Positions 34,987 to 43,573 of a DNA stretch of 64,000 nt are shown in pieces (positions within the stretch are counted from its first letter, which is position 1; each line of letters starts with the position of its first letter). Source of the stretch: Luteimonas rhizosphaericola. Its GTDB lineage: Bacteria; Pseudomonadota; Gammaproteobacteria; Xanthomonadales; Xanthomonadaceae. The stretch spans positions 453,678 to 517,677 of the forward strand of contig NZ_JARXRN010000028.1 in the NCBI RefSeq assembly GCF_029888045.1. Direction: 5' to 3'. Under the pieces are notes generated by a model, which made no database searches, had not been told where the DNA came from, and saw nothing but the letters and a program-made list of their open reading frames with translations. A program made the translations under genes and the position numbers.

Positions 34987-35881
34987 CCTCGGCCACCGGC
35001 GGGCGCTTCTTCTGCAGCGTGCGGATCGCGATCACCAGTACTCCGCCCAGCACCATCGCGCCGCCGATCCACAGCGCAGGCCCCGGCCGGTCGCCCCAGA
35101 AGAAGATTCCCAGCAGCACCGCGAACACCGGCGTCATCAGCAGGTATGGCGTGACCTGCGCCACCGGATGGCGCTGCACCAGGCGGAAGAACAGCCCGTG
35201 CCCGAGCAGCGAGGCGAACACCGCCGCGTACAGCGCGCCGCCCCAGCCGATCCAGCTCGCCTCGCGCAGCGCCGCCAGCCCGCCGGGTTCGGCCACCAGG
35301 CTGATCAGAAGCAGCGGCAGCACGCTCAGCGCCGCGGTCCAGCCCTGCTGGTCGATCATGCCGACGCCGGTCATGCGTCGCATCAGCACGGTGCCGATGG
35401 CCACCATGGCGGACGACCCGAGCATCACGAACAGCGCCAGCGGGCGATCGAGCACCATCGGATCGAAGCCCAGCACCAGCACGCCGGCGAAGCTCAGCGC
35501 GATGCCCAGGCCCGTGCGCCAGGCGAAGCGCTCGCCCAGCCACCACCACGCCAGCAGCACCGCCATCGGCACGTAGGTCTGGGTCACGATCGCGGGCGAG
35601 GACAGGTTGCCGGCCAGCTTGAGCGCCAGGAAGCTGGTGCCGAAGTGCAGCACGCCGGTGAACATCGCGATCCCCGCCAGCCGCCACCACTGCGAACGCG
35701 GCGGCACGCGCATGAACGCCGCCAGCAGCGCCAGCACGATCGCCATGCGCAGCGCGCTGAACAGGAACGGCGGGATCTCCTGCAGCGCGTGCGCGGAGGT
35801 GAGGAAGTTGAACGCCCAGCACAGGCAGATCAGCAGCGCCAGCGCGAGGTCGCGCCCGCGCAGGCCCACGGTGGCGGTCAA
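34970..35881 (-). CDS. EamA/DMT-family transporter
   Basis: The 303-residue protein has ten hydrophobic helices arranged as two five-helix EamA repeats (first LALLICLCWAFNFLTSAHAL, second AVFASLLGHGLFFRLVQRHP), typical of drug/metabolite exporters such as amino-acid effluxers. The C-terminal RTLQKKRPP tail is cytoplasmic. The substrate cannot be told. It starts four bases after the DUF962 stop, and its last 17 bases overlap the SDR gene on the other strand, so transcription from the two sides collides. Confidence 0.87.
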   Translation of the reverse strand: MTATVGLRGRDLALALLICLCWAFNFLTSAHALQEIPPFLFSALRMAIVLALLAAFMRVPPRSQWWRLAGIAMFTGVLHFGTSFLALKLAGNLSSPAIVTQTYVPMAVLLAWWWLGERFAWRTGLGIALSFAGVLVLGFDPMVLDRPLALFVMLGSSAMVAIGTVLMRRMTGVGMIDQQGWTAALSVLPLLLISLVAEPGGLAALREASWIGWGGALYAAVFASLLGHGLFFRLVQRHPVAQVTPYLLMTPVFAVLLGIFFWGDRPGPALWIGGAMVLGGVLVIAIRTLQKKRPPVAEVTPEV

Positions 35882-35885
35882 CGCC

Positions 35886-36386
35886 TCACCAGCGCAGGCC
35901 GAGCGTCCGGTACAGCTTCGACAGCACCCAGGCCGGGCCGATGAGCAGGTAGCGCAGGTCGGTGAAGAAGCTCGGCTTCCTGCCTTCGAACAACTTGCTG
36001 TGGCCGACGAACTGCGCGATCCAGGCCACCACGAACACGCCGACCGCCAGCCACAGCAGCCCGCGCGTGCCCAGCGTGCGCTCGATCCAGAAGGTCAGCC
36101 ACAGCATCGCCACGAACACCGCCAGCATGCCGAACCCGATCACGCGCGAGGCGCGGAAATAGAACATCCACGCCGCGAAGCACGCCAGCCCGGCCCACAG
36201 CCCGCTGCGGAACCCGCTGTCGGCCGGCACCGGGATGCACCACAGCAGCGCGATCACGCTCCACAGGATCAGCGGCACCGCAAACACGTGGATCCACTGG
36301 TTGGCGTCGTTGCGGTGGTCGGCCGAGTAGCTGGCGAACCAGCGATCGATGGGGCGTTCGGACGGCGGGTCCTGGATCGCGTTCAT
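35886..36386 (-). CDS. Mpo1-like / DUF962 membrane protein
   Basis: The 166-residue protein opens with RPIDRWFASYSADHRNDANQW and has four helices plus the conserved QFVGHSKLFEGRKPSFFTD segment of the DUF962 family. Yeast Mpo1, a member, is an iron-dependent dioxygenase acting on 2-hydroxy fatty acids; the His residues in DHRNDANQWIH and QFVGH fit that metal site. Whether this protein has that activity is not shown. It sits between purC (88 bases upstream) and the EamA gene (four bases downstream). Confidence 0.88.
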   Translation of the reverse strand: MNAIQDPPSERPIDRWFASYSADHRNDANQWIHVFAVPLILWSVIALLWCIPVPADSGFRSGLWAGLACFAAWMFYFRASRVIGFGMLAVFVAMLWLTFWIERTLGTRGLLWLAVGVFVVAWIAQFVGHSKLFEGRKPSFFTDLRYLLIGPAWVLSKLYRTLGLRW

Positions 36387-36474
36387 GGCTTGCTCCAGAC
36401 GGGGCCGGTGGCGCGCTCAGGATAGCGCAGCCGGGTACGGCGGGCCGCCGCGCCGCGCGCAGCGCGGGGGGCGC

Positions 36475-37410
36475 TCAGTCGACCGAGATCCCGGCCAGCC
36501 GCTGCAGCGCCTCGGCATAGCGCGCGCGGGTACGGTCGATCACTTCCGGCGGCAGGTGCGGGCCGGGCGGGGTCTTGTCCCAGTCCAGCGTCTCCAGGTA
36601 GTCGCGCACGATCTGCTTGTCGTAGCTCGGCGGGCTGGTGCCCACCTCGTATTCGTCCGCGGGCCAGTAGCGCGACGAGTCGGGCGTGAGCATCTCGTCC
36701 ATCACGTACAGGCGGCCGTCGCCATCGGTGCCGAACTCGAACTTGGTGTCGGCCAGCAGGATGCCGCGCTCGGCCGCGAAGGCGGCGGCGTGCTTGTACA
36801 GGCGCAGGGTGGCGTCGCGCACCTGTTCGGCGAGGTCGGCGCCGGCCAGCTTCACCGCGGTGTCGAAATCGATGTTCTCGTCGTGGTCGCCGACGGCGGC
36901 CTTGGTCGAGGGGGTGAAGATCGGCTCGTCCAGCTGCTCGGCCTGGCGCAGGCCGTCGGGCAGGGCGATGCCGCTGACCCGGCCGGTGCGCTGGTAGTCC
37001 TTCCAGCCGCTGCCGATGATGTAGCCGCGCGCGATGGCCTCGATCGGCACCGGCCGCAGCTTCTTCGCCACCACCGCGCGGCGCGCGTACAGGGCCGGAT
37101 CGACGCCCGCGGGCAGCACGCTGGCGACGTCGACGCCGGTGAGGTGGTTGGGCATCAGCGCCGCGGTCCGGTCGAACCAGAAGTTGCTGATCTGGCACAG
37201 CATCTCGCCCTTGCCCGGGATCGGGTCGGGCAGCACCACGTCGAAGGCGCTGAGCCGGTCCGTGGCCACCATCAGCAGCCGGTCGTTGCCGAGGTCGTAC
37301 ACGTCGCGGACCTTGCCGCGATGGCGCAGGGTCAGGCCGGGCAGGTCGGAGGACAGCAGCGTGGTCGCCAAGGAGGTGGCCTTCGGGCGGGCCGGCAAGT
37401 GTAGTGCCAT
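36475..37410 (-). CDS. purC: Phosphoribosylaminoimidazole-succinocarboxamide synthase
   Basis: PurC joins aspartate to CAIR in purine synthesis, using ATP. The 311-residue product is the longer, yeast-like form. It contains [12 protein letters not shown] near residue 30, [18 protein letters not shown] in the middle and [12 protein letters not shown] later, all family signatures. The ATG at 37410 is followed by a short tail of about 20 residues before the domain. It is divergent from the J-domain gene; the gap holds a perfect 14-base GC palindrome (37430-37443). Confidence 0.93.
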   Translation of the reverse strand: MALHLPARPKATSLATTLLSSDLPGLTLRHRGKVRDVYDLGNDRLLMVATDRLSAFDVVLPDPIPGKGEMLCQISNFWFDRTAALMPNHLTGVDVASVLPAGVDPALYARRAVVAKKLRPVPIEAIARGYIIGSGWKDYQRTGRVSGIALPDGLRQAEQLDEPIFTPSTKAAVGDHDENIDFDTAVKLAGADLAEQVRDATLRLYKHAAAFAAERGILLADTKFEFGTDGDGRLYVMDEMLTPDSSRYWPADEYEVGTSPPSYDKQIVRDYLETLDWDKTPPGPHLPPEVIDRTRARYAEALQRLAGISVD

Positions 37411-37447
37411 TTGCCGCGGCGATGAACGGCCCGGCCGGCCGGGCGGC

Positions 37448-37453
37448 TACACT
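37448..37453 (+). promoter_or_regulatory. -10 box (TACACT) of the J-domain gene
   Basis: TACACT ends exactly seven bases before the ATG at 37460, predicting a leaderless transcript. The perfect palindrome CCCGGCCGGCCGGG ends at 37443, between the -35 and -10 positions. Confidence 0.4.
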
Positions 37454-37459
37454 GTGCGG

Positions 37460-37798
37460 ATGAACCGCTGGTACGGGAAATTGCTGGGTTTCATCGCCGG
37501 CTGGCTGCTGCTGCGGCATCCGGCCGGCGGGCTGATCGGCCTGATCATCGGGCATGCCTTCGATGCCGGCTGGATCGCGCCCGGGCGCGCCGCGCCCTAT
37601 CGCGTGCTCGGCCTGACCGGCGACGCCAGCGACGCCGAGGTCGACCAGGCCTATCGGCGGCTGATGGCCCAGTACCACCCCGACAAGGTCGCGGGCGCGG
37701 CGCCCGAGCTGCGGGCGCAGGCCGAGAAGAAGGCGCGCGCGATCAACGCCGCCTACGACCGCATCCGCCGCCGCCGCGACGGCCGCCGCGGGTCCTGA
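37460..37798 (+). CDS. Membrane-anchored J-domain protein
   Basis: This 112-residue protein has an N-terminal hydrophobic, Gly-rich segment (about 8-35) and a C-terminal J domain (about 45-105) with the HPDK loop in AQYHPDKVAG. J domains stimulate DnaK. The layout is that of a short DjlA- or TerB-less co-chaperone that recruits DnaK to the inner membrane. The basic tail RRRRDGRRGS is notable. Start at 37460 is preceded by a -10-like TACACT at seven bases and no ribosome site. Confidence 0.85.
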   Translation: MNRWYGKLLGFIAGWLLLRHPAGGLIGLIIGHAFDAGWIAPGRAAPYRVLGLTGDASDAEVDQAYRRLMAQYHPDKVAGAAPELRAQAEKKARAINAAYDRIRRRRDGRRGS

Positions 37799-37861
37799 CC
37801 GGCCGCCTCGCGCGCCACCGGCAGCGACGTTTCCACTCCCACACCACCGGATCCATCGCCG

Positions 37862-38536
37862 ATGCAAGCGCCCGTCATCGCCCCGTCCATCCTCTCCGCC
37901 GACTTCGCCCGGCTCGGCGAAGAGGTCGACCGCGTGCTGGCCGCCGGGGCGGACTGGGTGCATTTCGACGTGATGGACAACCATTACGTGCCCAACCTCA
38001 CGATCGGCCCGCTGGTGTGCGAGGCGCTGCGGCGGCACGGCGTCACCGCGCCGATCGACGTGCACCTGATGGTCGAACCGGTCGATCGCCTGGTGCCCGA
38101 TTTCGCGAAGGCCGGCGCCACCCTGATCAGCTTCCATCCCGAGGCCTCGCGCCACGTGCACCGCACGATCCAGCTGATCCGCGGCGAAGGCTGCCAGGCG
38201 GGCCTGGTGCTGAACCCGGCCACGCCGCTGGACGTGCTCGACCACGTGCTCGAGGACCTCGACCTGGTGCTGCTGATGTCGGTCAACCCCGGCTTCGGCG
38301 GGCAGGCCTTCATTCCCTCGGCGCTGGACAAGCTGCGCGGCGTGCGCGAACGCATCGACGCCACCGGCAGGCCGATCCGGCTCGAGATCGACGGCGGGGT
38401 CAAGCCCGACAACGTCGGCGCGATCGCCGCCGCCGGCGCGGACACGTTCGTGGCCGGGAGTGCGATCTTCGGCCAGCCCGACTATGCGCAGGTGATCTCC
38501 GCGATGCGGGCGGCGATCGACGCGGCCACGCGCTGA
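37862..38536 (+). CDS. rpe: Ribulose-phosphate 3-epimerase
   Basis: Rpe interconverts ribulose-5-phosphate and xylulose-5-phosphate in the pentose phosphate pathway. The 224-residue TIM-barrel protein starts [15 protein letters not shown] and contains the metal motif [26 protein letters not shown] and DGGVKPDNV. All catalytic segments are intact and length is standard. It lies 63 bases after the J-domain gene in the same direction. A long region without a gene follows (38537-39101). Confidence 0.95.
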   Translation: MQAPVIAPSILSADFARLGEEVDRVLAAGADWVHFDVMDNHYVPNLTIGPLVCEALRRHGVTAPIDVHLMVEPVDRLVPDFAKAGATLISFHPEASRHVHRTIQLIRGEGCQAGLVLNPATPLDVLDHVLEDLDLVLLMSVNPGFGGQAFIPSALDKLRGVRERIDATGRPIRLEIDGGVKPDNVGAIAAAGADTFVAGSAIFGQPDYAQVISAMRAAIDAATR

Positions 38537-38615
38537 GCACCGCATCGCGCCTGCATCGGTCGCGCCGCCGCGGAGCGGGACGATGCGAAGGGCAGCGGGT
38601 GTCCGCGGGTGCGGC

Positions 38616-38653
38616 GGCGAGGATGCGTGTGGCGAGGATGCGTGCGGCGAGGA
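38616..38653 (+). repeat. 15-bp tandem repeat, 2.5 copies
   Basis: GGCGAGGATGCGTGT is followed by GGCGAGGATGCGTGC and a partial GGCGAGGA. The copies differ at one base, suggesting a recent slippage event in non-coding DNA. Confidence 0.8.
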
Positions 38654-38832
38654 GCCGGGACCCGCCGTGCAGGCGCGCCGCTTTCCGGACCGACGGAATG
38701 CAAACGGAAGCGCGTCGCGCCGGTGGGGTGCAGGGGGCCGCTGCCGGCCACGCATCGCGGCGCGCAGGACGCTCGGGAGCCGTGTTCGCAGGGGAATGCG
38801 GATCAGGGCATGGACCGGCTCCGCCGCATCCT

Positions 38833-38869
38833 GGCGACGGATCCGCCTTGTCGCGGCGGATCCGTCGCC
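38833..38869 (+). repeat. Large inverted repeat (15-bp stem)
   Basis: GGCGACGGATCCGCC and GGCGGATCCGTCGCC are perfectly complementary around a seven-base loop TTGTCGC. No T-run follows on either strand. It may be a transcript-end hairpin for rpe, a small-RNA structure or a palindromic repeat. Confidence 0.8.
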
Positions 38870-39101
38870 GGAAGACATGAGGGCAATCCCGCCCCCGCCC
38901 GTCGTCCCTGCTATGGCGTTCCATGCTGGGGACGCTCGATGACGCCGCGATGACGGTCGTGCGACGGTTCCATGGCCGCCCGGCGGCGCCCCCGCACCGG
39001 CGCTCCAGCGCGAGCGGAGTCGCGCCGGGCATCCATCACGGCCGCGTGAGGCCGGCGGCGCGCAGGCGTGCTACACATGCGCCCCGCACCGGCCTATCCC
39101 C

Positions 39102-40046
39102 ATGCCCACTCCCCACTGGCGCCTGATCCTCAACGGCAAGTCCGCAGGCGACGATGACCTGCGCGAGGCGGTGGGGCGGCTGCGCGCCCGCGGCATCGCG
39201 GTGGAGGTGCGCGTGACCTGGGAAGACGGCGACGCCGCGCGCTACGTGGGCGAGGCGATCGCCGACGGCGCCGGCACGATCGTCGCCGCCGGCGGCGACG
39301 GCACCCTGAGCGAGGTCGCCACTGCGCTGGCCTCGCGCGACGAGGCGGCCGGCGCGCTGCCGGCGCTGGGGCTGGTGCCGCTGGGCACCGCCAACGACTT
39401 CGCGTCTGCGGCGGAGCTGCCCGAGGCGCCGGACGAGGCGCTCGACCTGATCGCCTCCACCCCTGCGCACGCGATCGACCTGCTGCGCCTGCAGGCGAAG
39501 GATCGCGTGCACTGGGCCGCCAACCTCGCCAGCGGCGGCTTCGGCACCCAGGTCACGGTGGAAACGCCCGAAGGCATGAAGAAGCTGCTCGGCGGCCTGG
39601 CCTACCTGCTCACCGGCCTGGCCAGGCTGGGGCGGATCGAACCGGTCGAGGCCACGCTCCGCGGTCCCGATTTCCAGTGGCGCGGCGGTTTCATCGCGCT
39701 CGGCATCGGCAACGGTCGCCAGGCCGGCGGGGGCCAGGCGCTGTGCCCCGATGCGCGCATCGACGACGGCCTGCTGGACGTCACCGTGATCCCGGAACTC
39801 TCGGGCGACGTCGCCGCCACGCTCGGCACCGTGCTCAGCGAGGGCAAGCTCGCCGCGCTCGAGCGCATCGCCACCCGCGCGCGCCTGCCCTGGCTGGAGA
39901 TCGACGCTGCGCGTCCGCTGGCGCTCAACCTCGACGGCGAGCCGGTCGAGGCGACACGCTTCCGCATCGACTGCGTGCCGCGCCGGGTGCGCATGCACCT
40001 GCCGCGCGACTGTCCGTTGCTCGTGCAACCATCGCTGGCCGCCTGA
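39102..40046 (+). CDS. yegS: Diacylglycerol/lipid kinase (YegS-like)
   Basis: The 314-residue protein has the nucleotide-binding GGDGTLSEV motif near residue 66, PLGTANDFA near 97 and LASGGFGT near 148, characteristic of the DAGK/YegS/BmrU family that phosphorylates lipids such as phosphatidylglycerol or diacylglycerol. The C-terminal beta-sandwich with the closing [13 protein letters not shown] is complete. ATG at 39102 starts right before the first strand ([13 protein letters not shown]). It is upstream of trpE in the same direction but a promoter lies between. Confidence 0.9.
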   Translation: MPTPHWRLILNGKSAGDDDLREAVGRLRARGIAVEVRVTWEDGDAARYVGEAIADGAGTIVAAGGDGTLSEVATALASRDEAAGALPALGLVPLGTANDFASAAELPEAPDEALDLIASTPAHAIDLLRLQAKDRVHWAANLASGGFGTQVTVETPEGMKKLLGGLAYLLTGLARLGRIEPVEATLRGPDFQWRGGFIALGIGNGRQAGGGQALCPDARIDDGLLDVTVIPELSGDVAATLGTVLSEGKLAALERIATRARLPWLEIDAARPLALNLDGEPVEATRFRIDCVPRRVRMHLPRDCPLLVQPSLAA

Positions 40047-40102
40047 CGGTCGACCGGCCTCGGCGCACCGGAGGGGTCTCCGGCGTGCCAGGCGCGCGCC
40101 TG

Positions 40103-40108
40103 TAAAAT
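40103..40108 (+). promoter_or_regulatory. -10 box (TAAAAT) of the trpE transcript
   Basis: TAAAAT lies 28 bases before the ATG of the candidate trp leader peptide and 134 before trpE, which predicts a leader of about 127 bases. No good -35 hexamer is visible. Confidence 0.5.
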
Positions 40109-40135
40109 CCGCCGCGAAGCCGTTACATTACGGCC

Positions 40136-40279
40136 ATGGGCGCGTCCGCAATCCCGCATTTCCGTGCCGCCGGCGACAGCTGGCGATGGTGGCCCGCCGC
40201 CGCCGTCGCCATCGTCCGTCCGCTGTCCGAGGAAATGCCGCGTGTCCCCGCAAGACGAGTCTCCGCAAGCCGCGTTTGA
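40136..40279 (+). CDS. trpL: Candidate trp leader peptide
   Basis: This 47-codon frame starts about 20 bases after the predicted transcription start and contains the run W-R-W-W at residues 16-19, three Trp codons in four. Trp clusters of this kind are the hallmark of trp attenuators. The Trp codons fall in the 5' arm of a possible hairpin (GGCGATGG, 40182-40189, with CCATCGTC, 40209-40216), reinforced by GACAGC/GCTGTC (40175-40180 with 40222-40227) that ends next to the trpE ribosome site GAGGAA. The frame runs past the trpE start (40242) in another phase. No T-rich terminator is visible, so control might be translational. The peptide itself has no other role I can see. Confidence 0.5.
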   Translation: MGASAIPHFRAAGDSWRWWPAAAVAIVRPLSEEMPRVPARRVSASRV

Positions 40280-41732
40280 GCGCCAGGCCGCCGAAGGCCA
40301 CACCCGCATCCCGGTCGTGCGCGAGGTCCTGTCGGACCTCGACACGCCGCTGTCGGTCTACCTCAAGCTCGCCGACGGCCCGCACACCTACCTGTTCGAA
40401 TCGGTCGAGGGCGGCGAGCGCTTCGGGCGCTATTCGATCATCGGCCTGCCGGCCACGCGCGTGTACGCCTTCCACGGCCACACGCTGACGGTCAGCGAGC
40501 ACGGGGAGCTCATCCAGCGGCGCGAGGTGGACGATCCCTTCGCCGAGGTCGAGCGCCTGCGGGTCGAGCATTCGGTGCCGCGCGTGCAGGGACTGCCCGG
40601 CTTCACCGGCGGCCTCGTGGGCTGGTTCGGCTTCGAGTGCATCGAGTACATCGAACCGCGGCTGCGCGCCAACGCCAACCCCGACGAACTCGGCACGCCC
40701 GACATCCTGCTGATGCTCAGCGAGGACGTGGCCGTGTTCGACAACCTCAAGGGCCGGCTGTACCTGGTGGTGCACGCCGACCCGCGCGCGCCGCAGGCGT
40801 TCGCGCGCGCGAACCGGCGGCTCGACGCACTCGCGCACCGGCTGCGCCACGGTGGCGCCGGCTATCCCGAGACATTGCGCCCCGAAGCACTGGACGAGGC
40901 CCACTTCGAATCGGGCTTCACCCGCGAGGGCTTCCTCGCCGCGGTCGCGCGCGCCAAGGACTACATCGCCGCCGGGGATGCGTTCCAGGTGGTGTTGTCG
41001 CAGCGCATGAGCGTGCCGTTCAATGCCCGCCCGGTGGACGTGTACCGCGCGCTGCGGGCGATGAACCCGTCGCCGTACATGTATTTCCTCGACGTCGGCG
41101 GCACCCAGGTGGTGGGGTCGTCGCCGGAGATCCTGGTGCGGCTGCAGGGCGGCGAGGTCACCGTGCGTCCGATCGCCGGCACCCGCCCACGCGGCGACAC
41201 GCACGAACGGGACCTGGCGCTGGAAGCGGAACTGCTGGCCGATCCGAAGGAGCGCGCCGAGCACCTGATGCTGATCGACCTCGGGCGCAACGACGTCGGC
41301 CATGTCTCCGAACCCGGCAGTGTCGCGGTCGGCGACAGCTTCGTGATCGAGCGCTACAGCCACGTCATGCACATCGTCAGCGAGGTGACCGGGCGGTTGA
41401 AGCCAGGACTGTCGTACGCCGACGTGCTGCGCGCCACGTTCCCGGCCGGCACCGTCAGCGGCGCGCCGAAGATCCGCGCGCTGGAGATCATCCGCGAGCT
41501 CGAACCGGTCAAGCGCAACGTCTACGCCGGCGCGATCGGCTACATCGGCTGGCACGGAGACGCCGACACCGCGATCGCCATCCGCACCGCGGTGATCCAG
41601 GACGGGCGCCTGCATGTGCAGGCCGGCGCCGGCATCGTCCACGACTCCGATCCGCAGACCGAGTGGGACGAAACCATGAACAAGGGCCGCGCGCTGTTCC
41701 GCGCCGTGGCGCAGGCGGCGAAGGGGTTGTGA
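40242..41732 (+). CDS. trpE: Anthranilate synthase component I
   Basis: TrpE converts chorismate to anthranilate with ammonia from TrpG. The 496-residue protein has the Trp feedback-site segment [40 protein letters not shown], the catalytic [18 protein letters not shown] and [18 protein letters not shown], and the [13 protein letters not shown] region. Start is the GTG at 40242, with GAGGAA seven bases upstream; an upstream ATG in frame at 40164 would add a Pro-rich tail overlapping the leader. The next gene begins three bases after its stop. Confidence 0.95.
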   Translation: MSPQDESPQAAFERQAAEGHTRIPVVREVLSDLDTPLSVYLKLADGPHTYLFESVEGGERFGRYSIIGLPATRVYAFHGHTLTVSEHGELIQRREVDDPFAEVERLRVEHSVPRVQGLPGFTGGLVGWFGFECIEYIEPRLRANANPDELGTPDILLMLSEDVAVFDNLKGRLYLVVHADPRAPQAFARANRRLDALAHRLRHGGAGYPETLRPEALDEAHFESGFTREGFLAAVARAKDYIAAGDAFQVVLSQRMSVPFNARPVDVYRALRAMNPSPYMYFLDVGGTQVVGSSPEILVRLQGGEVTVRPIAGTRPRGDTHERDLALEAELLADPKERAEHLMLIDLGRNDVGHVSEPGSVAVGDSFVIERYSHVMHIVSEVTGRLKPGLSYADVLRATFPAGTVSGAPKIRALEIIRELEPVKRNVYAGAIGYIGWHGDADTAIAIRTAVIQDGRLHVQAGAGIVHDSDPQTEWDETMNKGRALFRAVAQAAKGL

Positions 41733-41735
41733 AGC

Positions 41736-42509
41736 GTGTCGCCGGTTGACACACCATGGGCGCACGAGCGTATTCCGCTCCACGCTGGATCCGTGTTCTC
41801 CTCGTTGGAGGTGTTCGGCCGGGGAGAGCGCGGTGAGGGCTTGCGCGTGCTGCTGCTGCCGGCGGGCGAGCAGAGTGCCCCTTGCCTCGGCGATCCGGTC
41901 GAATGCGCGCTCCGCGTACTGTCCGGTCGGCTGCAACCGTGGCGGTTCGGCTATCTCCGTGGCGAGGTCGCACCCGGCTGGTATGCGGACCTGCCGGCGG
42001 ATGCGTCCTCCCCAGAGCGTTCCGTGCTCGATGCGGCGTCCTGCTGGAGCGCGCAGGACCGGGCACCGCTGTTCCTCATGGGCTTCAGCAAGTCAGGGTT
42101 CGCGGCGCTCTCGATCCTGAGCCGGCATTGGCGCACCGGACTGTTCGCGGGCGCCGCTGCATGGGACGCGCCGCTCATGCTCTCCTCGCTGTCGAGGAAG
42201 AGCATGGTGCGCAGTTTTCGCACCGAGGCGGCTTTCGCCCGGCATCGGCTGGTCGATCGCGTCGGCGAGCTCGCGACGGCGGTGCGCACGGCAGGCGTGC
42301 GACTCGCGCTGGACGGCTTCGTCACGTGGGGCGTGCAGATGCGGGCCTTCGATCGGCTGTTGCGTGCCGAAGGCGTGCCGCGCTCCTATGCCGAACGACG
42401 CGCCGTCGCGCATGCGTGGGACCATGAGTGGATGGATCGCTGCGCGTCCGCCTTGGCGGCGCCCGTGGGCCCCGGGCACGCGAGCGGACAGTCGGAGCAG
42501 GTTCGATGA
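41736..42509 (+). CDS. Alpha/beta hydrolase-like protein within the trp operon
   Basis: I do not recognise an exact family. The 257-residue protein has GFSKSG (116-121), a variant of the GxSxG nucleophile elbow with Ser118 placed as nucleophile, followed by AALSILSRHWRTGLFAGAAAWDAPLM, and a possible catalytic His in HAWDHEW (226-232). This resembles putative esterase (PF00756-like) hydrolases and suggests deacylation of a sugar or glycan. No signal peptide is seen. GTG at 41736 comes three bases after trpE, with AAGGGG as ribosome site inside trpE. Its stop overlaps the next ATG (ATGA). Confidence 0.65.
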   Translation: MSPVDTPWAHERIPLHAGSVFSSLEVFGRGERGEGLRVLLLPAGEQSAPCLGDPVECALRVLSGRLQPWRFGYLRGEVAPGWYADLPADASSPERSVLDAASCWSAQDRAPLFLMGFSKSGFAALSILSRHWRTGLFAGAAAWDAPLMLSSLSRKSMVRSFRTEAAFARHRLVDRVGELATAVRTAGVRLALDGFVTWGVQMRAFDRLLRAEGVPRSYAERRAVAHAWDHEWMDRCASALAAPVGPGHASGQSEQVR

Positions 42510-43573
42510 AGGTCTTGGTCCTCGCCAGTTCCCTGCGGACGGCCGGAAACTTCCAGCCGGTGATCGAGCGACTCCGCGCAAGGGGCGACACGGTCGAGCT
42601 GGCGTGGGTACCGTTGGGGGGCGCGCGGGGCGAAGACCCGTCGGTGCTCGGGTTCGGGCAGGTGTACCGGGCGCATATGCATGCGCGGACGGACAGCGGG
42701 CCGTTCTGGGACGGCATCGCTACCGTCATGGAAGGCAGCTGCGACCTTGTGCTTATGGACGACATGATCCACTGGCCGGCCCAGGAGCTGGCCGCCCGCG
42801 TGCGCCGGCTGACGGACGCTCCGCCGCTGGTGGCTTTCCAGCACGGGCTGCACCAGGCATGGAACCTGATGAACCGGGAGTTCCTGGCCGACTTCTTCTT
42901 GTGTTTCGGCCGCCGGCACGTGATGAACTTCGAGCAGGCGCACTGGTCGCGCGTGCTGCCGGTCGGGCTGCCCAAGCTCGACGTGCTCCAGCCGGTGGCG
43001 CCAGGCGGCTGCGAGATCCTGTTCGTGGCGCAGTCCGCGCCGGATGCGTCGATCATCGGCCCGCTGCTGGCCGACCTCGAGCAGGCGACCGGCTTGCGGG
43101 TGAGGATCCGCGCGCATCCCGGGCACGTCGGCCGCTACGCTTCGCTGCAATCCAGGTTCGAGTGCGCCGACCCATCGGAGCCGATCGAGGAACAGATCCG
43201 GCGCGCGGCCTGGATGCTGACGACGCACAGCAGCGCCGTGCTCGAGGCCATGCGGCTGGGCATCGATGCCGTGGTCCTGCCGTCGTTCGGACTGACCGAT
43301 TTCACCTTTTATCCTGGGATTGCGGTGGATTTCCGCGCCGACAAGGTCCTGCACGCGCTGGGCGTGCTCCGACGGGACGGGGCTGCACGCCAAAGATTCA
43401 TGGACGAGCACTGTTGTGGAATGCGGCGCGACGCGACCGCGCGTGCCTTGGTGGCGATCGACGCGATCGTGGCGGGCGCTCGCGACGGCAACGGGGAAGC
43501 GCGACGTGCGCTGGTCGCGTCGATGGGCCGCGACCATCCTTTAAACGGGCTGTCGGAGGCGATACCTGCATGA
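42506..43573 (+). CDS. CDP-glycerol-transferase-like GT-B protein within the trp operon
   Basis: The 355-residue protein opens MKVLVLASSLRTAGNFQPVI, a Rossmann start, and has FQHGLHQAWN (111-120), LPVGLPKLDVL (151-161), RAHPGH (202-207) and THSSAVLEAMRLG (240-252). These follow the pattern of GT-B enzymes in the CDP-glycerol glycerophosphotransferase/KdtA-like group (QHG, G-K-D, HP, SS-EA). It is thus probably a transferase acting on a surface glycan or teichoic-like polymer; donor and acceptor are unknown. Both ends overlap neighbours by ATGA, so it is cotranslated with them. Confidence 0.6.
   Translation: MKVLVLASSLRTAGNFQPVIERLRARGDTVELAWVPLGGARGEDPSVLGFGQVYRAHMHARTDSGPFWDGIATVMEGSCDLVLMDDMIHWPAQELAARVRRLTDAPPLVAFQHGLHQAWNLMNREFLADFFLCFGRRHVMNFEQAHWSRVLPVGLPKLDVLQPVAPGGCEILFVAQSAPDASIIGPLLADLEQATGLRVRIRAHPGHVGRYASLQSRFECADPSEPIEEQIRRAAWMLTTHSSAVLEAMRLGIDAVVLPSFGLTDFTFYPGIAVDFRADKVLHALGVLRRDGAARQRFMDEHCCGMRRDATARALVAIDAIVAGARDGNGEARRALVASMGRDHPLNGLSEAIPA

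Larger units (their letters stand above)
38537..39101 (+). other. Non-coding region after rpe with repeats and a large hairpin
   Basis: I find no convincing gene in these 565 bases; open frames here are Arg/Pro/Cys-rich and lack domains. The stretch does hold a 15-base tandem repeat (38616-38653), a 15-base perfect inverted repeat (38833-38869) and a TACACA box near 39071 before the lipid kinase gene. It could hold a small RNA, but no promoter/terminator pair can be assigned. Confidence 0.55.

Noticed and set aside
38583-38953. 119- and 114-codon frames in the region after rpe
   Set aside because: They overlap each other in different phases, include the tandem repeat and hairpin, and show no domain or ribosome site.
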